A stretch of 64,000 nt of DNA from Rhodobacter sp. (GTDB lineage: Bacteria; Pseudomonadota; Alphaproteobacteria; Rhodobacterales; Rhodobacteraceae): assembly GCA_020637555.1 (NCBI GenBank), contig JACKKF010000003.1:310001-374000 (forward strand), in the 5' to 3' direction. The translations under genes were made by a program, and so were the position numbers. Below, piece by piece: positions 33,211 to 41,319 of the stretch; within the stretch, counting starts at the first letter, position 1, and each line of letters begins with the position of its first letter. The notes beneath the pieces are model-generated. The model was not told the origin of the DNA. It worked only from the letters and a program-made list of their open reading frames with translations, and did no database searches.

Positions 33211-34125
33211 ATGCCGCTGAGCGACGACCAATTGGCTGAAATCACCGCATCGCGGGCCAATCCGCAACTCACATTGCGGTCAGTGGCACCCGGGATGGAG
33301 AAACACCTCTACACCGCCCAGCCGGTTCTGGACCACGGGTTCGTCCGCGCCATCGACTACATGGGCGACGACAGCGCCATCGTGCAGGCCGCGCGCGTCA
33401 GCTACGGCGCGGGCACCAAACATGTGCAGAACGACGAGGGGCTGATCCGCTACCTCATGCGGCACTGGCATTCGACGCCCTTCGAGATGTGCGAACTGAA
33501 GCTGCATGTGAAGCTGCCGGTCTTCGTGGCGCGGCAGTGGATCCGCCATCGCACGGCGAATGTGAACGAATATTCCGCGCGCTATTCGATCCTGGACCGC
33601 GAGTTCTATATCCCCGAACCCGCGCAACTGGCCGCGCAGTCGACGATCAACAACCAGGGCCGGGGCGCGGTGCTGGACGGGGCCGAGGCCGCGCGCGTGC
33701 TGGCGCTGCTGAAATCCGACGCCGCGCAATGCTATGACCACTACGAGGAGATGCTCAGCCAGGACGGCCAGCAGGGGCTGGCGCGGGAACTGGCGCGGAT
33801 GAACCTGCCGATGAACATCTACACGCAATGGTATTGGAAGACCGATCTGCACAACCTCTTCCACTTCCTGCGCCTGCGCGCCGACCCCCACGCCCAATAC
33901 GAGATCCGCGTCTACGCCGAAGCCATCGCCGCCATGGTCCGCGACTGGGTCCCCGCCGCGTTCGCCGCCTTCGAGGACTACCGCATGGGCGGCGTCACGC
34001 TCTCCTCCAAGGCGATTGACGTGCTGAAACGGATGCTCAAGGGTGAGCAGGTCACGCAGGAGACCTCGGGCATGAGCAAGGGGGAATGGCGGGAGTTTGA
34101 AGGGGTTTGGGCCGACCGCGCGTAG
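33211..34125 (+). CDS. thyX: FAD-dependent thymidylate synthase ThyX
   Basis: De novo dTMP synthesis from dUMP, methylene-THF and NADPH via flavin. The 304-aa protein carries the ThyX motif RHRTANVNEYSARYS, plus 'STPFEMCELKLHVKLPVFVARQW' and 'LHNLFHFLRLR'. I chose the ATG at 33211; the ribosome site is weak (AGAAAGAGA). Reading the frame further upstream would overlap the DUF817 start. It ends where an abrupt drop in GC content begins. Confidence 0.95.
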   Translation: MPLSDDQLAEITASRANPQLTLRSVAPGMEKHLYTAQPVLDHGFVRAIDYMGDDSAIVQAARVSYGAGTKHVQNDEGLIRYLMRHWHSTPFEMCELKLHVKLPVFVARQWIRHRTANVNEYSARYSILDREFYIPEPAQLAAQSTINNQGRGAVLDGAEAARVLALLKSDAAQCYDHYEEMLSQDGQQGLARELARMNLPMNIYTQWYWKTDLHNLFHFLRLRADPHAQYEIRVYAEAIAAMVRDWVPAAFAAFEDYRMGGVTLSSKAIDVLKRMLKGEQVTQETSGMSKGEWREFEGVWADRA

Positions 34126-34209
34126 GGGGGTGAAAAGGCTCCAGTGGAGCGTTTTCAGGCCCAAACGAGTGGAGCGGAGGCGAGGGACGAGGTTGAGGAC
34201 TAGGAAGCC

Positions 34210-35050
34210 TCTTAATGACAATGGATTGTCTTTGTCGACACAAACATCTTTCTCGATTTCTATAGAGAAGATTAGGGCAGTGGCAAGCGTTGGCTTTAGA
34301 GAAATCGAGGCCCTGAAACGGCATCGGGAAAAATTAATATTCTCAGATCAAGTGCTAATGGAGTTTGATGAAAAACAGACAGGTAGTCTTTGCTCTTCGC
34401 TAAAGGAGCCCATTCTAGGAGGCAAGAAACAATATCGCTGCCTTTTGTTGCGTGAATTGAGTCCATAGAATGCCCAAAACAAGAAAGAAGTAGAAGCATT
34501 CCAGAGGCGAGTGAAGAGCCGATTACCGATTGAAAAGAAGTCTGCATCGAAAATCTTGACTGACCCCAAAAGAGGCCCGAAATGACCCGGTATTTAGGAT
34601 ATTTTAGACCTATTCAATCAGGGGAGGCCAGTTTTTCTTAAAAGAATTGACCCGGGAGCTCAGGTTCTCAGATACGCCGCCGCAAACGGAGATTTTTTGG
34701 CTACCCTCCCAGAAAAGCGAGCGACATTGTAAATCGGCGACGCGTTTAATTGGGAGATTCTTATTGGGTGATGCCAAGAACGCAAGAACAATAGCTATGT
34801 AATGATTGTCTCTCAGGACATGGAGACTTTGGGATGTTCGGACAAAACTTCTCACCTAAATGACTGGCTGGCAAAAGGAATTCAGACCAAGAGGGTCGCA
34901 ATGCGTCGCAAGATACTCCGCGACGGCTCGCCTTACGGATGCTCTGAAAAAAAGCTAAATGAGGCAGTTTCCAAAAGGATCTGGAAGAAGAAACAAGAAT
35001 ACTTTCCTCTTCAGGAGAGGTGGAAACGCCAAAAGAGAATGCACATTTGA
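34210..35050 (+). pseudogene. Decayed PIN-domain (PIN-like, DUF4935-type) gene
   Basis: Lower-GC DNA whose translations form one broken PIN-like protein. Frame 1 gives 'IVFVDTNIFLDFYRED' (from 34225), a classic PIN N-terminus with the first catalytic Asp. After a frame change, frame 2 gives 'GFREIEALKRHREKLIFSDQVLMEF' (ending about 34371), 'NKKEVEAFQRRVKSRL' (from about 34480), 'DILDLFNQGRPVFLKR', 'IGDAFNWEILIG' (34733) with the third-motif Asp, and 'MIVSQDMETLG' (34802) with the last. Frame 2 contains stops at 34466, 34583, 34595, 34730 and 34769. The order of motifs matches PIN-like RNases. No partner antitoxin is visible. Codon and base use differ from neighbours, so it was probably acquired and then inactivated. 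Confidence 0.75.
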
Positions 35051-35090
35051 AATTCTGCGCACCAGCGCCACCTCAGGTCAATAAGCCCCC

Positions 35091-35116
35091 GTAGGTGCGC
35101 ATTCACTGCGCACCTT
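35091..35116 (+). repeat. REP element A (plus orientation)
   Basis: GTAG followed by a hairpin with arms AGGTGCGCA / TGCGCACCT and loop TTCAC. The 5' GTAG at the hairpin foot is the typical REP head. Opposite orientation to copies B-D, giving an inverted pair. Confidence 0.75.
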
Positions 35117-35150
35117 CGTCCCATCCCCCTGTGACCCTCCGCCCCCCCCC

Positions 35151-35177
35151 GGTGCGCAATGAATGCGCACCCTACGG
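35151..35177 (-). repeat. REP element B
   Basis: GGTGCGCA-ATGAA-TGCGCACC followed by CTACGG; read on the minus strand it starts with GTAG and folds into the same hairpin as copies C and D, with a different loop. Confidence 0.75.
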
Positions 35178-35211
35178 TATCGACATTTTGTGCCGCTCCT
35201 GACCCCGCCCC

Positions 35212-35237
35212 GGTGCGCAAAGACTGCGCACCCTACG
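35212..35237 (-). repeat. REP element C at the 3' end of the RAYT gene
   Basis: GGTGCGCA-AAGAC-TGCGCACC-CTACGG. Identical hairpin and loop to copy D. It overlaps the last codons of the transposase gene region, whose TAG stop (35233-35235) is the CTA of the REP tail. Confidence 0.8.
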
Positions 35238-35697
35238 GGTTGTCGCGGTGCCAGCTTGAATAGGGCCAATCGCGCGGATGGGCGACCAGCCCGTGTTTGA
35301 CCGGGTTGATCCAGCAATAGCCGACATGCGCGCGCCAATCGTCCTCGTCGCGCAGGTGATGCTCCCAGAACCGCCGCTGCCAAACCCCATGTTCGCGCCG
35401 CCGCTCGTGGCTCGGCCTGCGCGGTCCTGCGGGGACGGCCCTTGAAAAGCGGGCCTTGATGACGCTCCACCGCGTCGAGAAATCGGCGTCCCCCTCGGGC
35501 AGGGCCCAGATGCAATGCATGTGATCCGGCAGGACCACCCAGGCATCGATTCCGAATGGACGCTCAGCCCGTGTCCGACGCACGGCGTCGCGCAAACTCT
35601 CGATTTCACGCACCAGCAGGTCCGATCCCCGCTGCGCGAGGTTGACCGTAAAGAAGATCCTTGCGCCAGGCAGGACGGGACGACGGTAACTGGACAT
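35233..35697 (-). CDS. REP-associated tyrosine transposase (RAYT, Y1 HUH family)
   Basis: A 154-aa HUH single-strand transposase-like protein: His59-Met-His61 in 'VLPDHMHCIWALP' is the metal-binding HUH pair, and Tyr127 in 'VGYCWINPVKHGLV' is the predicted nucleophile. 'WQRRFWEHHLRDEDD' is also typical. RAYTs recognise REP hairpins with a GTAG foot, and such hairpins lie on both sides (copies C and D). Start ATG 35697 gives the conserved 'SSYRRPVLPGARIFFTVNL' N-terminus. The gene looks intact. RAYTs are usually single-copy, domesticated and non-IS. Confidence 0.9.
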   Translation of the reverse strand: MSSYRRPVLPGARIFFTVNLAQRGSDLLVREIESLRDAVRRTRAERPFGIDAWVVLPDHMHCIWALPEGDADFSTRWSVIKARFSRAVPAGPRRPSHERRREHGVWQRRFWEHHLRDEDDWRAHVGYCWINPVKHGLVAHPRDWPYSSWHRDNP

Positions 35698-36001
35698 TCC
35701 GGCATTCTGTGCTGTCGTGGTTAACAACACGTTTCCCGGAACGCCGCGCTCCTCCGGTGCCGAAGCATCGGGGTGCGCAAAGACTGCGCACCCTACGGGC
35801 GATTCTCCCTTGGTCCCGTCTCGCATCGGTGGGGCGAAACCCCGACCTGCCGCCGCCATTGTTCACCAGTCGCGCACAATACCCATCACGGGCCGGCCAT
35901 TGTCAGCGCATCGCCACCTTGTCAAACCGCCCCCGGACGGGCGATCATGGCAGGATTATGACTGCCTCGACTTGAATCCCCTTTTTGGAAGGACGTCGAC
36001 C
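35698..36001. other. Gap between RAYT and secreted-protein gene; holds REP copy D
   Basis: About 300 bp without a supported gene. It contains REP D (35772-35797) and promoter DNA for the divergent genes. An open frame from 35717 runs into the next gene, but its first 95 codons cross the REP and look non-coding. Confidence 0.5.
35772..35797 (-). repeat. REP element D upstream of the RAYT gene
   Basis: GGTGCGCA-AAGAC-TGCGCACC-CTACGG, same sequence and orientation as copy C; together they bracket the transposase gene. Confidence 0.8.
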
Positions 36002-36334
36002 ATGCCCCGCGTTTCCCCGGCCGCCCTGGCGGCCGCTTGCCTGCTTATCATCCCGACGCTCGCCCCCACACCCGCCTCTGCCCATGCCCGACACGGGCAG
36101 GCCGGGGCCGAACGGGTGACGATCCGGATCGACTGTTTCCGTGGCCCCTGGCACGAGATCATCTGGGATCGACCCGAGGTGGATTTCACCGACGATCTCG
36201 TCTCGTATGGGTATTCCTTTGCCGAGGCCGAGGCCATCGGCTACCGCGTGTGCCGGGACCCGCAGGGTGTGGACGATCCGGACTATCTGGTGGGGACCCT
36301 GCGCGGCCTGCTGCGCGATCATCCCCCGCGCTGA
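36002..36334 (+). CDS. Small secreted protein of unknown function
   Basis: A 110-aa product with a clear Sec signal peptide ('AALAAACLLIIPTLAPTPASAHA', cleavage likely after Ala-Ser-Ala). The mature part of about 80 residues is acidic, with two Cys ('RIDCFRGPWHEIIWDRPEVDF' and 'GYRVCRDPQG') that could form a disulfide in the periplasm. GGAAGGA lies 8 bases before the ATG at 36002. I do not recognise the family. Confidence 0.65.
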   Translation: MPRVSPAALAAACLLIIPTLAPTPASAHARHGQAGAERVTIRIDCFRGPWHEIIWDRPEVDFTDDLVSYGYSFAEAEAIGYRVCRDPQGVDDPDYLVGTLRGLLRDHPPR

Positions 36335-36512
36335 GGGGCAGGGGCGTGACGCGGGGGCCCCGGACGACGCCATCAAGCCCGGGGCGCCCCGTGCCTGAAA
36401 ACAGCCGTGCCTGGAAGAAACCGTACCCAGGGAAACCTGTGCCCTGGAAAAGCGAACCCCCGGCTCCGCGCGTGGCGTCCGGGGGAACAGGGCCGCCAAG
36501 GGCCTGAAAGTC

Positions 36513-36586
36513 TGGAGCGGGTAGCGGGAATCGAACCCGCGCGTTCAGCTTGGGAAGCTGACAGGCTACCATTACATCATACCCGC
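36513..36586 (-). tRNA. tRNA-Gly (anticodon CCC)
   Basis: Minus-strand cloverleaf: acceptor GCGGGTA/TACCCGC, anticodon stem CAGC/GCTG with loop TTCCCAA (CCC, Gly), T-arm GCGGG-TTCGATT-CCCGC, CCA encoded. Second glycine tRNA of the window. Coordinates include CCA. Confidence 0.95.
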
Positions 36587-36642
36587 CGCTGACCGCCGAT
36601 CTATCCGCGCCCGCGGGGCGCGTCAAGAGCGGCGCGCGTCGT

Positions 36643-37179
36643 TCAGAACGGGATGTCGTCGTCCATGTCCGAGCCGCCGCCAAAGCCGCCTGCGGACCCG
36701 CCGCGCGACCCGCCGCCCGAGGACCCGCCGCCGTAGCCGCCGCGCGATCCCCCGCGCGATCCGCCGCCATAGCTGTCGCCCATGCCGCCGTCATAGCTGT
36801 CGCCGCCAGCGTTGCCGCTGTCGCCGCCCCGACCGTCCAGCAGCGTCAGGTTGCCGGTGAAGGGGCGCAGGACGACCTCGGTCGAATAGCGGTCCTGGCC
36901 CGACTGGTCCTGCCATTTGCGGGTTTCAAGCTGACCCTCGATATACACCTTCGAGCCCTTGCGCAGATACTGTTCGGCAATCTTCGCCAGCGGCTCGCTG
37001 AAGATCGCGACCGAATGCCATTCGGTCCGTTCGCGCCGTTCGCCCGAGGCCTTGTCGCGCCAGGTTTCCGAGGTGGCGATGCGCAGGTTGACCACCTTGC
37101 CGCCGTTCTGAAAGCTGCGAACCTCGGGGTCGCGGCCAAGATTGCCGATCAGAATGACCTTGTTGACCGAACCTGCCAT
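36643..37179 (-). CDS. ssb: Single-stranded DNA-binding protein SSB
   Basis: Coats ssDNA and recruits repair and replication partners through its tail. The 178-aa protein has an N-terminal OB fold ('VNKVILIGNLGRDPEVRSFQNGG', 'TEWHSVAIF', 'KGSKVYIEGQLETRKW'), a long Gly/Ser/Arg-rich disordered linker (about residues 118-170) and the acidic tip 'DMDDDIPF' that binds partner proteins. No GTTC-N7-GTTC box is visible in the region upstream. Confidence 0.96.
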   Translation of the reverse strand: MAGSVNKVILIGNLGRDPEVRSFQNGGKVVNLRIATSETWRDKASGERRERTEWHSVAIFSEPLAKIAEQYLRKGSKVYIEGQLETRKWQDQSGQDRYSTEVVLRPFTGNLTLLDGRGGDSGNAGGDSYDGGMGDSYGGGSRGGSRGGYGGGSSGGGSRGGSAGGFGGGSDMDDDIPF

Positions 37180-37363
37180 CGGTGCCCCCTGCGTCCCGTG
37201 TCCCGAATCTGTTGGCTTGCAGGGTTACACCACCTGACCCGGGTTTGGAATTCCCTAACGCCGCGCGGATTTCTGCGGATCGGCGCCCGGGGATCGGCCG
37301 GCGGGGACCGCGCGGCTTGGACTCGGCCCGATTCGGGCGTATACTGCGCCCGCTTGGGGACAG

Positions 37364-37951
37364 ATGGGGCGACGTATGCTCAGGGTATTGGTGGCGGTCG
37401 GCCTTGTGCTGACGGCAAGCGGCGCCGAGGCGAACGGCCTGCGTCTGGGTGGCGGCGGCTCTGCGTCGCACGCGGATCGGTTTTCATCGGCGACCCGCTT
37501 GCTGGATACCCGCGCGGCGCGTCAGTATTCGGCATCCAGCCCGGAACGCGGCGCAGCGCCGGCGGTCACCTATACCGGACGGTATCGGGGCGAATACCTG
37601 ACCCTCGCCCGCGAAGCCGCCCGTCATCACAATGTTCCGGAAGACCTGTTTCTGCGCCTGGTCCATCAGGAAAGCCGGTGGAACGCCGGCGCGGTGTCGC
37701 CGGCCGGTGCGCGTGGCCTGGCGCAGCTGATGCCCGAGACGGCGGCGCGACTGGGCGTGAACCCTGACGATCCGCGCCAGAACCTGGAAGGCGGCGCCCG
37801 GTATCTGCGCATGATGTATGATCGGTTCGGCGATTGGCGTCTGGCGCTGGCCGCCTATAACGCGGGGCCGGGGGCCGTCGAACAGCACAATGGTGTTCCG
37901 CCCTATGCCGAAACCACGGAATATGTGCGCATCATCCTGGGCGCGGGCTGA
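37364..37951 (+). CDS. Lytic transglycosylase (SLT domain)
   Basis: A 195-aa periplasmic murein lytic transglycosylase. A signal peptide ('LRVLVAVGLVLTASGAEA') precedes a linker and the SLT/goose-lysozyme-like domain: catalytic Glu103 in 'LVHQESRWNAGAVSPAGARGL', then 'QLMPETAARLG', 'NLEGGARYLRMM' and 'ALAAYNAGPGAV'. Start is either the ATG at 37364 or the one 4 codons later; both have a G-rich site. The 2OG oxygenase gene follows after 9 bp. Confidence 0.9.
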   Translation: MGRRMLRVLVAVGLVLTASGAEANGLRLGGGGSASHADRFSSATRLLDTRAARQYSASSPERGAAPAVTYTGRYRGEYLTLAREAARHHNVPEDLFLRLVHQESRWNAGAVSPAGARGLAQLMPETAARLGVNPDDPRQNLEGGARYLRMMYDRFGDWRLALAAYNAGPGAVEQHNGVPPYAETTEYVRIILGAG

Positions 37952-37960
37952 CCGGGGCTG

Positions 37961-38884
37961 ATGGCGCAGTCGCTGATGATTCCGCGGATCGACCTGCGGG
38001 CGCTGTTCACGGATGACGCGGCGTCGCTGGCGGAACTCAGGCGCGGCGTGACCGAGGTCGGGTTCCTGGTGGTGCACGACACCCCCATCGGCGCCCAACG
38101 GGTGCAGGCCGTGATTGCAGCCTATCGCGCGTTCTTTGCCCTGCCCGAGGCCGAAAAGGCGCAGGTGGACATGGCGCGCACCGGCGCCAACCGGGGCTGG
38201 GGCGGGCCGCGCAGCGAACAGGTGGACCCTGCCGCGAACCCCGACTTCAAGGAAGTCTTCGACATGGGGTTCGAGGTGCCGGGCTCGCCGCTGGGGGTTC
38301 ATGCGCCCAACCTGTGGCCCGCGCGTCCCGAAGGCTTTCGGGCCACGCTGGAAGGGTATTATGCCGAGGCGCGGACCCTCGCCCTGCGCCTGCTGGGGGC
38401 CATCGCAGGCGTTTTGGGGGCCGATCCGGCCTTTTTCGACGACAAGTTTCAGGCGCCCATGGCCTTGCTGCGCGGAAATGCCTATCCGCCGCGGCCCGAT
38501 TGGGCGGGGGCGCGGGATTTCGGCATCGGGGCGCATACGGATTACGGCTGTCTGACGCTTCTGGCGACCGATGGCGTGCCGGGGCTGGAGGTGTTGCTGC
38601 GCGACGGCACCTGGCTGCCCGTCCAGGCCGCGCCCGGCGCCTTTGTCATCAATTTCGGCGAGATGCTTGAAATGTGGTCGGGCGGGCGTGTGCGCGCGAC
38701 GCCACACCGGGTCATCGGCGGGCCCGAGGCGCGGATTTCCGTCCCGCTGTTTTTCAACCCGTCGCCCGATGTGAACGTCGCGCCGCCCGGGTCGGGGCAC
38801 ACGATCCGCGCCGTGGATCACCTGCAACGCCGCTTTGACGAGACCTATGTGCACCTGCAACGGTCGCCCGGCAGCGCGGGTTGA
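37961..38884 (+). CDS. Isopenicillin-N-synthase-like 2-oxoglutarate/Fe(II) oxygenase
   Basis: A 307-aa non-haem iron oxygenase. The N-terminal DIOX_N region ('IPRIDLRALFTDDAASLAELRRGVTEVGFLVV') is followed by the 2OG-Fe(II) core: His and Asp in 'GAHTDYGCLTLLA', His in 'TPHRVIGG', and Arg/Ser in 'ARISVPLFFNP'. The motif set is complete, so it should be active. Substrate unknown; bacterial relatives are usually labelled IPNS-like oxidoreductases. Probably co-transcribed with the transglycosylase. Confidence 0.85.
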   Translation: MAQSLMIPRIDLRALFTDDAASLAELRRGVTEVGFLVVHDTPIGAQRVQAVIAAYRAFFALPEAEKAQVDMARTGANRGWGGPRSEQVDPAANPDFKEVFDMGFEVPGSPLGVHAPNLWPARPEGFRATLEGYYAEARTLALRLLGAIAGVLGADPAFFDDKFQAPMALLRGNAYPPRPDWAGARDFGIGAHTDYGCLTLLATDGVPGLEVLLRDGTWLPVQAAPGAFVINFGEMLEMWSGGRVRATPHRVIGGPEARISVPLFFNPSPDVNVAPPGSGHTIRAVDHLQRRFDETYVHLQRSPGSAG

Positions 38885-38913
38885 CCGCGCGCCCGGCGGG
38901 GCCGGTTGCCGGG

Positions 38914-39610
38914 TCACGCCGGGAACACGCTCAGGATCTCGTGCAGCGGCTTTTTCTGCTTGGCGATGGCGGGCACGGTCGCGTGGTCTGCGGGATAGCC
39001 GACCGGCAGGATCATCACGGGTTTTTCGGACGCCGGGCGTCCGCACAGGTCGTTCAGGAATTTCATCGGGTTGGGGGTGTGTTCCAGGCAGACCAGCCCG
39101 GCATGATGCAGCGCAGCGATCAGGAACCCGGTGGCGATGCCGACACTTTCGGGGACATAGTAATTCTTGAACCGGTCGCCATTCGGACGGGTTCCCCAGC
39201 GTTGGGCAAAGACCACGATCAGCCAGGGGCGCATCCGTCAGGTGCGGCTTCGACGCGCCCGTGCCGATGGGTTCGAGGGCCGCGAGCCATTCGTCCCCGG
39301 CGCCTCCGGCGTAGAAGGCGCGTTCCTCCTCCTCGGCGGCAGCGCGGATGCGGGCCTTCATGCCGGCGTCCGAGATCGCCACGAAATGCCACGGCTGGTG
39401 GTTCGCGCCGGATGGTGCGGTTCCGGCGGCCTCGATGCAGCGGGCGATGATCGCCTCGGGCACGGGGCGGCGGGCATAGTCGCGCACCGAATGGCGCTGG
39501 CGCATGTAGGCGAGAAAGGCCTCGGCCTGGGCGAGTGCCTGATCGTCCGGCCGCTGCACGCGATCGGGCAGGGGCAGGGGCGTATAGGACGGGGCGTCGG
39601 CGGCGGACAT
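38914..39610 (-). pseudogene. Nitroreductase-family gene with a one-base frameshift
   Basis: FMN-dependent nitroreductase family: 'YMRQRHSVRDYARRPVPEAIIARCIEAAGTAPSGANHQPWHF' (N-terminal, starting at ATG 39610 after GGAAAGG) and, in the next frame, 'WLIVVFAQRWG...FKNYYVPESVGIATGFLIAALHHAGL...PVGYP'. The break lies in a four-base G run (39226-39229, plus strand). With three bases the reading would go smoothly from 'HLTDAP' into 'WLIVVF', giving a full-length protein. Either a recent frameshift or a sequence error. Confidence 0.85.
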
Positions 39611-39827
39611 GGCGGACCTTTCCTGCGGTGTGCTCAAGGCCTAGCAGGCACCGCACGGTTGGTCGAGGGGACCCCGCACGCGGGCCACCCACGCCGTCGA
39701 TCCCAGGGCAAGGCGCGCCAGCATGGCGCCCTCGGGACCCGCCGGCAGGCCGAGGCGCGCGGGTCGCGCAGGGCGCGCGGGCCCTTGCACGGGCGCGCGC
39801 ACTATGGTCGAAACGCGGAACCTCTGG

Positions 39828-40742
39828 ATGCAGCCCACCATGCCCACGCCCTTGCTCTTGATCCTGTCCGCCGCCGGTTTCGGCGCGTCGCCTCTGTTGA
39901 TCGCGCTGAACGTCGACCATTTCCCGCCCTGGACACTGGGGGCATTGCGTGCGGCCCTGGGCCTGCCGCTGCTGATCTTCGCCGCCGGCCTGATGGGGGC
40001 GCAACGCAGACCCGACACGCATGATCTGGTGACCGCGCTTGTCGGTGGCATCCTGACCGTGTCGATCCCGTTCGTCAGCATGGCGGCGGGAATGCAGTAT
40101 ATTCCATCCGGCATGGGCGGGATGCTCTATGCGACCATGCCGCTGTTCACGCTGGCGCTGGCCGCGCTGTTTCTGAAAGACGAACCCGCGACCCTGGAAC
40201 AGGCCATCCGCATTGCCGTGGGCATTTTCGGCGTGCTTCTGATCGCCGGGCCCGGGCTGATCGCGGACGGGCTGGGGCAGGCGGGGCTCGGCACCGCCCT
40301 GACGCTGATTTCACCCTTGAGCTATGCCGCCGGCAACGTCTGGTTTCGCCGGCGCCGCAAGATGGCCCCCCTGATGCTGTCGGCGGGGATGTTTCTGGTC
40401 GGTGCGCTCAGCGTGTGGCCGCTGGCGCTGCTGATCGACGGCACGCCCCATGTCGTGCCCTCGGTCTATGCCGTCGCCATCCTCATCGCGCTGGTGGTGC
40501 TGGCGACCGTCGCGCCGAACCTTCTGAACTATGCACTGGTCCAGCAGGCCGGCGCGAACAAGGCGGCGCTGGCGATGTTCCTGATGCCGGGTTTCAGCGT
40601 GGTGTTCGGCATGGTGTTTCTGGGCGAGCGTCTGCCGCTTCTGGCCTTTGCCGGGCTTGCGCTGGTGATCGGCGCATCGACCGCGCGCATTCCGGCCCGG
40701 TTCAGGTCAGGCGCAGCCCTCCCTCGCGTTCCAGAAAGCTGA
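39828..40742 (+). CDS. EamA/DMT-family transporter
   Basis: About 304 aa with ten predicted membrane helices and two EamA halves ('ILSAAGFGASPLLIALNVDHFPPWTLGALRAALG', then 'LLNYALVQQAGANKAALAMFLMPGFSVVFGMVFLGERLP'). Drug/metabolite exporter superfamily; substrate unknown. Several ATGs are possible (39804, 39828, 39840); 39828 places the first helix right after the start. Its last 41 bp overlap the convergent ureG. Confidence 0.85.
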   Translation: MQPTMPTPLLLILSAAGFGASPLLIALNVDHFPPWTLGALRAALGLPLLIFAAGLMGAQRRPDTHDLVTALVGGILTVSIPFVSMAAGMQYIPSGMGGMLYATMPLFTLALAALFLKDEPATLEQAIRIAVGIFGVLLIAGPGLIADGLGQAGLGTALTLISPLSYAAGNVWFRRRRKMAPLMLSAGMFLVGALSVWPLALLIDGTPHVVPSVYAVAILIALVVLATVAPNLLNYALVQQAGANKAALAMFLMPGFSVVFGMVFLGERLPLLAFAGLALVIGASTARIPARFRSGAALPRVPES

Positions 40743-41319
40743 CCACGGCGTCGATTCCGCGTCCGTGGCGCATCTGCGCCAGAACATAGGGCTTCTTGCC
40801 CCGCGCGCGCTGCGTGTCCGCTTCCAGCAACGCCAGATCCACGCCGACATGGGGCGCGAGGTCGGTCTTGTTCACCACCAGCAGGTCGGATTTCGTCACG
40901 CCAGGCCCGCGTTTGCGTGGAATGTCCTGGCCGGCCGCGGTGTCGATCACATAGATCGTCAGATCGGCCAGTTCCGGGGAAAAGGTCGCCGCCAGGTTGT
41001 CGCCGCCCGATTCGATCAGGATCAGGTCCAACCCCGGGATTTCCGCGTTCAGCGCGGCCACCGCGGCCAGGTTGATCGAGGCATCCTCGCGGATCGCGGT
41101 GTGCGGGCAGCCGCCCGTTTCGACGCCCTTGATCCGCGCCTCGGGCAGGACCTGCGCGCGCAGCAGGTAATCGGCGTCCTCGCGGGTGTAGATGTCATTG
41201 GTGATGACCGCCATCGAACAGCGCGCGGCCAGCGCCCGGGCCAGATGTTCGGTCAACGTGGTCTTGCCGCAGCCGACAGGGCCACCGATTCCCACGCGCA
41301 GGGGGCCGTTGATGCTCAT
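40702..41319 (-). CDS. ureG: Urease accessory GTPase UreG
   Basis: SIMIBI-class GTPase that powers nickel delivery into urease. The 205-aa protein has the P-loop 'GIGGPVGCGKTTLTEHL', 'ITNDIYTREDAD', the Cys-Pro-His nickel site in 'GVETGGCPHTAIREDAS', 'IESGGDNLAATFSPEL' and 'VVNKTDLAPHVG'. Its start overlaps the ureF stop by 4 bases. Last gene of the urease cluster. Confidence 0.96.
   Translation of the reverse strand: MSINGPLRVGIGGPVGCGKTTLTEHLARALAARCSMAVITNDIYTREDADYLLRAQVLPEARIKGVETGGCPHTAIREDASINLAAVAALNAEIPGLDLILIESGGDNLAATFSPELADLTIYVIDTAAGQDIPRKRGPGVTKSDLLVVNKTDLAPHVGVDLALLEADTQRARGKKPYVLAQMRHGRGIDAVVSFLEREGGLRLT

Noticed and set aside
34097..34468. 123-aa ORF as an independent gene
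   Set aside because: Starts inside the thyX 3' end and contains a middle fragment of the PIN-like pseudogene.
34802..35050. 82-aa ORF as an independent gene
   Set aside because: No ribosome site, and its sequence is the C-terminal part of the decayed PIN-like gene.
34126..36000. Prophage or genomic island with integrase
   Set aside because: No integrase, att repeats or phage genes; only a decayed gene and a RAYT/REP locus.
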